NCBI GenBank assembly: GCA_025765615.1
Contig: JAIVFJ010000235.1
Coordinates: forward strand, 29,309-93,308
From: Zopfochytrium polystomum
Lineage: Eukaryota > Chytridiomycota > Chytridiomycetes > Chytridiales > Chytridiaceae
Direction of reading: 5' to 3'
Length of the DNA stretch: 64,000 nucleotides
The notes under the pieces are model-generated. The model saw only the letters and a program-made list of their open reading frames with translations, ran no database searches and was not told where the DNA came from. Position numbers and translations under genes: made by a program. Shown here one piece after another: positions 20,891-37,404 of this stretch. The first letter of the stretch is position 1; every line of letters starts with the position of its first letter.

Positions 20891-22175
20891 CTCTTTCTTT
20901 CTCGCTTCAGTTGTTAATCTCCCTTTCACCCCACACGGCGCACCCCCCAGCTGGGTGATTCGACAGGCTCGCAACAAGCCTTTGCCTCGTTTAGTTTCAA
21001 ATCGCGACTGCGGAATGGATGGCCAAGAGAAGATAAAATAAAAAAATTGAAAAACGCCTACAAAAAGATCGCGCCATCGGAAAATTCGGCCCGTCGGATC
21101 AAGATTACTTTTTACATGTGGAACCCACCCTAACCAATGAACGCACGCGGCGTGATTCGACGGGTCTCCTTTTCTCTTTCTCGGCAAGCCCGACTGCGGA
21201 AGGCACCAATCAATCTGGCCGGATTCCGTGGAGAAAACATCGGTCCAACAGCGCGTGGTAGCAACTTGGACTCAGCCTTTGGAAGAGACCTCGAAACCTA
21301 TAGAAGAAAGAAAGTGCGAAAGCAAAACGATATGAAACCCCCCCACCCCCCTCCCTCCGAAGAAAAATAGGGGCACAATATAGGACAACTTCGCGGGATT
21401 GAGGACCCAGGATCAGCGAGTGGCGACTGCCAGCCTTTGCGCGTGGTTGATTCCTGGGACCGCTCGTTCCGCTTTGAGCACGTTGCCCTGTGTTCGTGTT
21501 GAAGGGGAAGAATGTGGCGTAGTGACCCCTTACCAGCCGCAGCGGTTAGCAAAATGCCGCATGCTCGTCTTGGCTTCTCAAGCCAGCTGCTACGTCAGAA
21601 TGCCGCTCACAAGTGGTGAGAAGAAAGCGGTTTTAGAGCTGAAGTATAAAGCGCGTATGCAGTCTGGGGCGTGCGCGTGGCACTGGCGGCAGCCCCGGTG
21701 GGCGCCTTCCGCGCCGACGTCATCCTCGTTCCATCCAGGCTGCAGTATAGGTCGTGGAGTTGTAGATCAGAATACTCAGTACCTCTTATAATTATTCAAA
21801 CAATTCAGCGAGGCTACCTCATCGTTGAAGTCAGCGGTCTCGAGATGTTGCACACCGCCGCGCTCACGTCGGCGTCCGAATGGATCGGGGCTGGTGAGAA
21901 AGGTGGAGATACCTTAAGCTGCACAGTTAGCCGTAGGTAGAATGTTGGAACAGTTCATGATCGAACGCAAGAGCGTGTTCTGCAAAACCCCAAGTTTCCC
22001 TCAAGCATGCTCGAATCATTTCCACATCATAGATTTGGGGAATGTCCGAAAGCGGGCGACCTAATCACCAACCACGCCAAACTCACCTCGCCGCTTGATC
22101 GAGCGGCCCACCACTTATTACTGCCAGGCGCGCATTCCCCCCCAGCTGGAGATCTCAAACCTTTGCTGCTCCTCC
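20738..22175. other. Intergenic spacer between arrestin-like gene and ArgRS
   Basis: Divergent promoter region holding a (CT)n microsatellite. A GC-rich patch at 21650-21910 has weak coding character that I could not assign to a gene. No RNA gene is recognised. Confidence 0.45.
20835..20887. repeat. (CT)n microsatellite
   Basis: Fifty-three bases of CT repeat, about 100 bases upstream of the arrestin-like start codon. Confidence 0.95.
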
Positions 22176-24029
22176 ATGGCTGCTGCACCCGAAACAGATC
22201 AGAGTGGATTCCGCTCAACGCTATTCCTTGCCTTCTCGCCAAAGGCCCTACCGTGCGTGGAACTCGCCGCGTTCAATCTGGCTGCCGTCGAAACGGTCGC
22301 ATCCATCAAGCTCGGCCTGCACCGCGTGGCCGAAAAGTTTGGGCGGGGCGACGACGGCTTGTTCGCGGACGCCAAGGCGGAAGGGGCGTTTATAAAGTTT
22401 TTCGTCCGCTGGACCAAGTTTCGCGACCGGCTGATACCAAAAATCTTGCATCTCGACGAGAAGTACGGGTTCAACAGTTCCGGGCACGGGAAGCTGGCCG
22501 TGGTCGAGTTCAGCAGTCCGAATATCGCGAAACCATTTCATGTCGGTCACATCCGCAGCCATCATCGGAAACTTTGTCCAAAGTATATTACAGGCGAACG
22601 GCTGGCACACCGTTTCTATTAACTATCTTGGGGATTGGGGAAAGCAGTATGGTGAGTTGAAGAAGATGAATTCGTCAGAATGGTCTGTTCACGAGTTTAT
22701 AGGGTTGCTTGCTATCGGTTTCTCTCGCCATGGAAGTGAGGCTAGCCTTGTGGCAGATCCTATTCGCCATCTTTACGAAGTCTATGTCCAAATCAACGTA
22801 AGTATCCTTTAGTCCTTCGAACTCCTTTGTTTGCTCTTACCGAATATGCACCTCAGAGCGAAGCACGCACAGACGAAACCATTCATGATGAGGCTCGTGC
22901 ATATTTCAAGAAAATGGAAGAAGGTGAGGGACAACGATGACTTAGATCCCGAAAAAAGGTTCATCTCACTCTTTCCGCTCTTTTTGCAGGGGATCCGGAG
23001 TGCCTAGGTCTGTGGCAGCGATTCCGCGACCTCAGCATCAGCAAGTACCGCGAGATATACGACCGCTTCCACGTTCACTTTGACGAGTACGCAGGCGAAT
23101 CCTGGTACTCTGCTTTGCAAATGCGTAGCGTTGTCGACAGGATGGAAGACATGGGACTTCTCTCGGACGTGGCGGGCTCTCGCTCTGTCGACCTTAAAGC
23201 GTATAAACTCGGCCTCGCCGTCATCGAGAGGCGTGACGCAGGTGGGATGCTGTACATCGCTCGTGACATCGCCGCCGCCATGCATCGTCAGGAACAGTAC
23301 AAATTCGACAAGATGTATTACGTGGTCGGAACCCAGCAAGAGAACCACTTCAAGCAGCTGTTGAAGGTGTTGGAGCTCATGGGCTTACCGTGGGCTGATC
23401 GCTGCGAGCACATCGCCTTTGGCATGATCAAGACCCAAGACGGCAACATGAACACTCGCAACGGAACCGTCGTGTTCCTCGAAGACCTCCTCAACGAGTC
23501 GCAAGCGTCGATGCTCGAGGTCATGATGCGGAACCCAGCGCGGTTCCAGCAGCTCCAGAACCCAAACGAAGTCGGCCTGACCGCGATCATGATCGAGGAC
23601 ATGCGCTCCCGCCGCGTCAAGGGCTACGAGCTCGACGAGGACCGCATGCGCGCGTTCGAGGGCGACACTGGGCCGTACCTGCAGTACGCTCACGCCCGCC
23701 TCCGCTCGATCGAGCGCACGGTCAACCTCGACGTCGGCCCGGGAGTCGACCTGTCCGCGCTGACAGAGCCGTCCGCGGTGACGCTGGCGGACGTGATGGC
23801 AGTGTACCCCGACGTGGTGCGCGACGCAGGCGTGTCGCTGGAGCCGTGCAACGTTATTGGGTTTGCGTTCCGGCTCGCGCACGCCGTCATGGTCGCACTG
23901 GAGAACCTGCGCGTGTTGAACCAGCCCCTCGAGGTTGCGAGCGCGCGGCTCGCGCTGTTCAAGGCTGCGCGCATTACGCTGGGCAACGCGCTTCGTAGTT
24001 TGGGGATCTTGCCGTTGGAGCGTATGTGA
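22176..24029 (+). CDS. Arginyl-tRNA synthetase, with a frameshift after the HIGH motif
   Basis: Class I synthetase that charges tRNA-Arg. Exons 22176-22797, 22857-22923 and 22990-24029 are joined by clean GT-AG introns. HIGH motif: SSPNIAKPFHVGHIRS. Immediately after it the frame must move by +1 at 22557-22560 (AGC-C-ATC) to continue IIGNFVQSILQANGWHTVSI and INYLGDWGKQYG. The family expects HIRSTIIG, so two bases seem to be missing. Later parts include GMLYIARDIAAA and the KMSKS-equivalent MNTRNGTVVFLEDLL (many fungi have MSTRKG). The C-terminal DALR anticodon-binding domain includes GPYLQYAHARLRSIE. Total coding length is 1,729 nt, one base over a multiple of three. A sequencing error, a decaying second copy and programmed frameshifting are all possible. 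Confidence 0.85.
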
Positions 24030-24427
24030 TCCTGTGCAAACCAATCGAAAAAAAAAAAAACGGAGAGAGGACAGGCTGTGCACCGAAAAGACATCAGACT
24101 ATTTACGTTTTTTCACAAAGAGCGGGCTATACATACGTACTGTATGTGCAGTGGTTCGGATGTGGGTGTGGAGACCCCTGTGTGTTGTTGGCGTTGTGAT
24201 GGAGCAGAAGCAAAAGAGTCCGCCCAAATTTCAAGCGCCAATGTTGGCTGGAACCCTGCCCCCGTTCCAATGGCTGGGCTTTGTTTGATTGAGCGAACAC
24301 CAATAATGGATTTGATTGGTCTGCTGGAAAGTCCGAGATTTTCATCCGCTTCCCCAATTCTTTTTTTTTTTTTTTTTTTTTTTTTCTTTTTCATCTCCGT
24401 TCGCTTCATTTCGAAACATTCCGCATA
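24030..24427. other. Intergenic spacer upstream of FMO5
   Basis: Holds the ArgRS 3' UTR and the FMO5 leader, with a T-rich tract near its end. No gene is recognised. Confidence 0.5.
24361..24385. repeat. Poly(T) tract in the FMO5 leader
   Basis: Twenty-five consecutive T, about 40 bases before the FMO5 start codon. Confidence 0.95.
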
Positions 24428-25662
24428 ATGCACATCCTTGTGATCGGAGGCGGCGTCGAAGGCCCCGCCGCCGCCCTCGCACTCAAGCGCGCAGGCCACA
24501 GCGTCGAGCTGCTCTCGCCGGAGTGATCATCGGCGAAAGCGGCCTCCGCGTCCTCAAGCGCTGGGGCCTCCTCGACGACCTCGTCCGCCGCGGCAACCGT
24601 GCCGACCGCCACTTGATGCTAAACATCCACGGCAGCCTCATCTCAAACGTCCCAAACTACCCCGCCGGCCCTGATCGCGACCTGACCACCGTCACTATCC
24701 TCCGCTCCACCCTGTCCCGGGTCCTGACAGATGCACTGGCCCGTGAGGGCGTCGCGGTCCATACAAACAAGCACCTCGTCTCCATCGAGCAGCCGTCCGA
24801 CTTTTCCCTCGGCGTCATGGCAACCTTCATGGATGGCACCTCTGCGTACGGCGACATCGTCGTCGGAGCCGACGGCGTCCACTCCACCGTGCGCACAGCC
24901 CTCTTCCCCGACCGGGTCCCGCACGAAGCCGGGTTTGTCGGCTACGCTGGCGTCGTCGACGACAACCCGTTCTTCGACTGGACCCCGAGCGAGCTGCAAA
25001 CGTGCGCCGACACCACCACCGGCCGGTCCCTGCAGGTCTTGCGCGTGTCCAAGGACCAGCTGTTCTGGGTCATGTACGAGCCCAAGCACCACCAGACCGA
25101 CTTGGGCAACTGGAAACCGCGGTTCGACGCAAACCTGAGCCAGGAGAAGCAGCGGCTAATGGAACTCGCGAAACGGTGGGAGCTGCAGTCAGTCGTGCCG
25201 TGGATGATCCGATACGCTAAAGAGATCGCAACAATCACCCCGCACTTCATCGAACCCTTGCCGCAGTGGTCCAAGTACAACTGCGTCCTCGTCGGCGCCG
25301 CAAAGCATGCGATGCCGTCGTTCCTCGGGCATGCGTGCGCCCTCGCGCTCGAGGACGTGGACGTCCTCGCCGAGCTGCTCGCACGACTTCCCAACGATCC
25401 GCGCCGCGCGTTCCAAATGTACCAGGAGCTTCGGTACCCGCGGGTCAAGATGATCTGGGACATCGTGAGGGAGGAGACGAGGAAGATGTCCGGCGCGACG
25501 CAGATGGAGGTCAAGGTGGGCGACTTTGCGCTAAGGTGGAGCGCGGCCTTTTCCTCGATGAAGCGTGGGAACCTGACGCCAAAGGAGATTCTGTTGTACG
25601 ACGGTCGCGGTGCTGTGTTGGAGTTGCTCTCGCGGAATGGGTCCTCTCAGAGGAGGAATTGA
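24428..25662 (+). pseudogene. FAD-dependent monooxygenase paralogue 5 (FMO5), frameshifted
   Basis: Starts MHILVIGGGVEGPAAALALK, with the Rossmann motif intact. Compared with FMO6, 28 bases are missing at about 24514, right after the second beta strand (VELL). The frame then hits TGA at 24524-24526, after 32 codons. From about 24515 the rest of the protein is intact in another frame (AGVIIGESGLRVLKRWGLLD) through GADGVHSTVR and the GD-position variant GAAKHAMPSFLGHACA, to a stop at 25662. Coding quality after the lesion is still high, so the loss is recent or is a sequence error. It is the most divergent member of the family here. Confidence 0.85.
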
Positions 25663-25869
25663 TGCCCTTGTACGCGTTGCCAAGTTTTGGTTCCAGGTGC
25701 CTCTCACAAATAGAGGGGTTTTGGACAGGACACTTCCTTTACTGTGCCCCATGTGGTAAAGATAATGGACATCTCGAGAGTTTGTCGCTAGCGTCAAAGA
25801 GCCGAAAAGCTCCTCCAGACTTGGAACAAGTATTATAAAGGGACCAAGTTGCAAAATGCCACAGCCCTG

Positions 25870-26060
25870 GCTTACCACTTCTTGAAGTCCGCGAGTCCTG
25901 GCGTCGACACCGTCGATGACGAATGTCCCGCCCGTCGGTTCGATGATGCGGAGCAGGGCGAAAGTCACGTTCACTGAGACGTGCGGCGAGAATGGAAGCA
26001 AGCGGATAAAAGTAAATTCGGAATGGTGCCCCTTTGTGCTAGCGATGAATTCGTTGATAA
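25870..26060 (-). pseudogene. Relic of an ABCC NBD2 exon and adjoining intron
   Basis: The minus strand encodes VTFALLRIIEPTGGTFVIDG. The exon after the Walker A motif of the ABCC gene next door encodes LTLALLRIIEPAGGRLIIDG. The splice-acceptor context before the exon and part of the intron (GAAGCAAGCGG on the plus strand here, GAGCAAGCGG near 27275) are also similar. It therefore arose by genomic duplication rather than from mRNA. The similarity ends soon after GLQEV. It lies between FMO5 and the end of the parent gene. Confidence 0.8.
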
Positions 26061-26190
26061 AGAAGCTTCTGCAAGCAGCATCTATTAGATTACCGTTATC
26101 TAAACGTGAGTAGAAACTACCAACATTCTGACCTCCTTCTTCCTTTTAAACAACAAATAAATCCCGAGGCTATCATTTCCATCTTCGTCA

Positions 26191-32440
<6,250 letters not shown>

Positions 32441-35400
32441 CGGCGAGCGCCAGCAGGGGAGCCGCGGCGGCGGCTGCGGCGACGGCGGGGCCTTCCGTGA
32501 TTCTCATTATTGTTGTTGTTGTTGTTGTTTTGCTGTTTACGATCTGTCAGCTTTTATATTTTTTCTTTTTTTCTTTATCCTTTCCGCGGACGGACAAAAA
32601 AAAATAAAGGAGAAAAAAACTTTCGCAGGGTAAAACGCACGAGTGTTCCGTAAACAACAATAAATTATTATCGACGGGGCGAAGCCACCGCCCCCCATCA
32701 TCTCCCTCCCACCCGGAATTGAGATTGAACATCGGAATGCATCCATCATGGCAGCACTCGAATGTCCCACGCGGCAAACCGTCATCGCTCGATCCCAAAG
32801 AAACGAATCGCGGAATGCCTGCCTGCCTGCCCACACGCGAATGTTGTCCACGCGTCACCCCCAATCATCCATCACAGGGAGACCTCTCACCCCAGTGTTT
32901 AGTTAATTGGAGTGTTTTGTCGTTCGTCGCGCACGCTTGGGAAGAGATACAGTATTCGCTTATTGTCGCCGTGAAAAAAAAAAAATCAAACTGGAGCAGC
33001 TCTGGCAAATCTGTTCTAGGAACGCAGTTGTAGCCTCGGTCTCCGACGCGGGAGGCAGAAGCTTCGCCGACGGACACTCCCTTCTGCTCCCACTACAAAT
33101 CCTGTGTCGTCGGCTGCCACCCAATCTCGGCAGTATCCTCTATCGGCACTGCCCCACCCCTCGTCCGCGCGTATGGGCCTTCTGCCGTAACTTGTCCCGC
33201 ACAGCGCAGTCGCGGGCGACGGCTGGGTGTCACCGTCGCCTGCGGGGTCGAAGGACATATCACGCAACCGCCTCCGACATTGTCACGCTATCATTCCGCG
33301 GCCAAGTTGGCCACGTCTGGGTTCCCGTGCCGCTTTTGGATGCTGTTCGGAAAGCCGGCCAAGCCGGCCCGAGACCACGCAGTGCTGTCCCCCAACGGGC
33401 CTCTTTGGGGTTCAAGGGAGACATTTCGCCGCCTCTTCCGACTTTGTCCGGTATCATCCCCAAGCCCCAAGAGGCCCCCGGACGGTCTCCCTGAGGGTCC
33501 ACGGCCACGGCTTGCCGGATCGCCTGAACCGGGGAGGGCACTCAGGCTGCACTGCAGGACTGTGTTGAAGGTAACAAATGGAGTTGAGTGCTGACGACGC
33601 TGCAACACGTCTGGAATTGGCTGTATCTATCGTTGTGGCGACTTTGTGTGTGTTTTCTCAAGCGTATCAGATCGGATTACAGCCTTCTCTCGCATTGAGG
33701 GCATCATCTCGCGAGCACCACCACCTTCGGCCAATGGGACATCGCGGCCATGGTTTTCTACGGGGATCCTGCGCCCAAAGGGTCTCCGAGCTAACTGGCG
33801 TTTGGTGCTGGTCGCAAACTCGGCCTCCTTTGGTTCTTGGTCAAGCCCCTTTGGTTCTCAGGCCAAGCCGCAGCTGTACCTTGTTTCCATTCGCAGACAC
33901 TTTCAGAAGGAGCGGCCCGTTATGCGTTTTCACGAGTTGCAGCGGCCGTCCAGGGTTTCTGCCCGTTCGAGTCTGCTGAAACGCTTAAATTGTTGGATTA
34001 CGCTTCGTCGCTCCCCCGTTTGGCTAGTTCTTTCAGGGTGTGGCAGTGTTGCCTCCATCACTGCTACCTCTTTGGCTTCGGTGTCCTTCCTTCTCGGCCA
34101 TCTCCACCTTGAGGCGCCCTTTTCAAAGACTAAGGCCAGCACCCTGGGCCTCCTTTGTGTTCTGTTTCTATTCTCCGCGTCGGCTTTTTCACCGGATGTC
34201 AGGCTGTTCACTGTCTTGCTTTTTCCCCATTTCCCGATTCTTTTTCCCCCACTGGGTTTTTTGCCTCGTTCTGTCACTTTGCTCGGCCGCCTCCGCCGCC
34301 GCGTTGCTATCGTTGGCTGCCAGCTAGTTGCCCCTCCTCCTTCGTCTTCGCTCCGTCGCGCGCTGCGTCCGAGCGAAAGATAAATTGCCTGTTTTTGTTT
34401 CGTTTTTGACGAAAGGCTCGACCGAGCACAACAGAGTTTTTTGTATAGCACCCTGGCCTCGATCGAGGCTGCAACTGCGTTACTCGCTTTGCTGGAACAC
34501 ACACAGTTCCGTGGCCAGTCTGCAAAAGAGGGATCTGAAACCAAAATCAAGTGATCCGGGCACATAGAGACGTTCCGCCAGGTCGTAGAAAGTAGTCTCG
34601 AAAATCTGCAAAGAAAGTCGGAGAGTTCCTTTGGTTTGCTCGAATCTGAGAATTCTTCGTGAACAGCTAATCTCTTTGCAGGAGCCATGAACTCCGCTGG
34701 ACGAGTATTCGCGACCTCGCTTCCATCCTCGTTCTAACGAAACCCATTGCAGAAGTCACCTTCACCAGCGTCGCGTGCAGCAGCAACCAGGGTGTCAGGC
34801 AAGTCATCTTCTTGTATGGTCGGGATCATCGTCTTCTGTACATCAGCAAATCGCGCGCATTCGAATTGCGAGGCACGTTCCGGAGCGTGGTTGTGTCTGC
34901 CGTCCGGCTCCACAGAAACTGGATCGGTTTTCGAGGAGAGCGCTGCCGCCCCAAGGTGAGGGGGGAAGTGGAGGCGCCTTTGACCGTTAAGTACGTGCCT
35001 TTCAAGTGGTACTTATCGAACTGGCAAGGAGCGGATGGCAGTCGCTTCATTGGGCCGTGTCTCCTGTCTCCGACTACGACCCTGCGGGGACCGAGGGGAG
35101 CCGATCAAAGGGCGGAGGTGGCCATGGAACGCTCTTGTCAGGCTTGTTTCCCAATCAGGCAAGCAAATGTGAATTTCAGACATGGACATCTGTTTTGGGT
35201 AAATATCGCAAACGCAAGTTTCTGCTTTGTCCAAAATCAGATCCCAAAATTTAATTTTCAAATCCACTTCATTCTTTCATTCACCATGCAATCGGCTAAA
35301 AATGGGATGCCTCCTCCACACATCCACACAGAGACTCGGCCACCGGCCCTGTCCGTCAGTCTGGTCGACGACTCGCCTGTCTCTGTCTCTGTCTCTGTCT

Positions 35401-35524
35401 TTGTCTCTGCCTCCTGTCGTTGCCTTCTGTCGGCCGGCAGTCGACAGTCATGCAGAGAGCGAGACCGGGAGACAGAGTGTGGCCGCAAGAAAGAAAGAAG
35501 CAAAGACAGCGCCCGTCCCTTCCA
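32441..35524. other. Long region without a recognised gene
   Basis: About 3 kb between the ABCC gene and FMO6. 32441-32700 is repeat-like trinucleotide and T-rich DNA at the ABCC 5' end. 33120-34690 has several overlapping open frames of moderate GC with no recognisable domain and no clear splicing. The last 200 bases before FMO6 are CTCTGT repeats, the same leader type seen before FMO4. It may hold decayed genes or an unrecognised mobile element. Confidence 0.4.
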
Positions 35525-36790
35525 ATGCGCATCCTCGTCATCGGCGGCGGCGTCTCCGGCCCCGCCGTCGCCCTCGCCCTCAAGCGCGCCGGCCACGACG
35601 TCGAGATTTTCGACCGCGTCCTCGACATGCTCGACGTCCCCGCCGGCCAGCCCGTCGGCGAAAACGACCTGCGCATCCTCAAGCGCTGGGGCCTCCTCGA
35701 CGACGTCCTCCGCGCCGGCAACCGCTGCGACAGATACGACATGCGCAAAATCAACGGAGACCCCATCGCCTCGTTCCCAAACAACCCCGCCGGCGTCGAC
35801 GGCGACCTCGCCACTATCACCATCCTCAGAACGGCGCTGTCGCGCATCTTGACGAATGCGTTCGTAAGGGAGGGCGGGTACGTTCACTCGGATAAGCTGC
35901 TGGTCGGCATCGAGCAGCCGACGGACGGCAGCCTCGGCGTGAAGGCAAAGTTCCGCGACGGCTCCGTCGCGTACGGCGACATCCTCATTGGCGCCGACGG
36001 CGTCCACTCTGGTGTCCGCCGGTGCCTCTTCCCCACCCGGACCCCCACCAAATCCGGCTTCGTCGGCTTCTCGGGCGTCGTCGACGACGGCCCGTCCTCC
36101 TCTTCCTATCCCACCCGCAACCTCAGCTTCCACACCGACAACGTCGCCGGCAAATCCGGCCTCATCATGCGCGTCTCGGAATCCCAGCTCTTCTGGGTCA
36201 TGTACGAGCTCAAGCAGGACCTCATCGCCCACGACGACTGGAAACCCCTGTTTGACCTCCGCGCCGAACGCAACCGCGTCGCGGACCTCGCGGAGAGCTG
36301 GGGCCTGCCGGACCCGCTGTGCGGGATGATCCGCTGCTCAAAGGAGCTGATCCCGATGACGTTGCACGACATGGACACCCCGCTCCCGCTGTGGTGGAGC
36401 CAGAACTGCGTCCTGGTCGGAGCCGCGAAGCACGCGATGCTGCCGTTCTTGGGCCAGGCGTGCTCCGTCGCGCTCGAGGACGCCGAGGTCCTCGCGGAGC
36501 TGCTGAACCGGGTTCCGGGCGGCGACCCGCGGACGCCGTTTCAGATGTACCAGGACCTCCGGTACGCGCGGGTGAGGAAGATTGCGGAGGGCGCCCGCGC
36601 CGCGGGGAGGAGGATGTACGCGACGTCGCCGATCGGCGCGAAAGTAGGGCATCTGGTGCTCAAGTCGTACGCCGTGCTCGTGTCGCTGACCGGCGGGAAT
36701 TTGACGCCAGAGGAGATCTTGGCGTACGACGGACGCGAGGCGGTCTTTGATCTGCTCTACCGGAGGGGGTACCTCGATAATATTCTTTGA
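35525..36790 (+). CDS. FAD-dependent monooxygenase, paralogue 6 (FMO6)
   Basis: Intronless, 421 residues, intact. RILVIGGGVSGPAVALALKR starts at residue 2, with EIFDR at the end of strand 2. GADGVHSGVRRCLFP follows, then the GD-position variant GAAKHAMLPFLGQACS. A few residues longer than FMO3/4 because of short loops (PSSSSYPTRN, DTPLPLWW). It is the best intact reference for the damaged FMO5, with which it shares LRVLKRWGLLDD-like and VLAELL segments. The ATG at 35525 matches the family start; upstream frame extension is a CTCTGT-rich leader. Substrate unknown. Confidence 0.9.
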   Translation: MRILVIGGGVSGPAVALALKRAGHDVEIFDRVLDMLDVPAGQPVGENDLRILKRWGLLDDVLRAGNRCDRYDMRKINGDPIASFPNNPAGVDGDLATITILRTALSRILTNAFVREGGYVHSDKLLVGIEQPTDGSLGVKAKFRDGSVAYGDILIGADGVHSGVRRCLFPTRTPTKSGFVGFSGVVDDGPSSSSYPTRNLSFHTDNVAGKSGLIMRVSESQLFWVMYELKQDLIAHDDWKPLFDLRAERNRVADLAESWGLPDPLCGMIRCSKELIPMTLHDMDTPLPLWWSQNCVLVGAAKHAMLPFLGQACSVALEDAEVLAELLNRVPGGDPRTPFQMYQDLRYARVRKIAEGARAAGRRMYATSPIGAKVGHLVLKSYAVLVSLTGGNLTPEEILAYDGREAVFDLLYRRGYLDNIL

Positions 36791-37404
36791 ATTCGCTTTT
36801 TTTGGCGGGTAGGACGGCGATGTCTTTGATCGATGGTCTCTGGAACAGTCCACATTTCTTGATTGCAAACCGATCGCATATCTTTTTTTACGACTGCGCT
36901 TCTTCTCAGGATTTACTCCTCTTACTCTCTATATCTGTATCCTCTCATACCGTGTAACCCACCTGCCCGCTTGCCAGCGTATGCTGAAACCATGTTCCTC
37001 TTATCCAATATCGGACTCGGGCACTAAATAAAACCTTGGCAGCCAGAGCGAACAAAAATAAGCCAACGCCGTTCAGCACACTTCAGCCGACGAGGGTTTA
37101 TTGCTCACTTGGTCCATACAGCGCGTCGTGCGAAACAGGCACAGAGGAGAAAAAAAAAAAAAGAAATAAGCCGAGACCGAGATAAAAAGAAACTAAAAGA
37201 AGGCAGTAAGCGCTGCAAAGAACCAAGCAGCCCCAGACTTAACAGTTTGCAGGAGAAAAAGGTTGGGGTGGTTCTGGTCATCAGAAGACAATCGGGTCAG
37301 TCAAGAATGTGGCGGTGCGGATACAGATGTAAATAGTGTGAGGGCTACAGGAACGTAGTGTGAGGTGGCGACGGGGAATGGGAGCCGTGGGCCTATTCAG
37401 TCCA
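36791..37404. other. Intergenic spacer
   Basis: Convergent 3' regions of FMO6 and the PAK kinase. An A-rich stretch occurs around 37149-37195. No gene is recognised. Confidence 0.5.
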
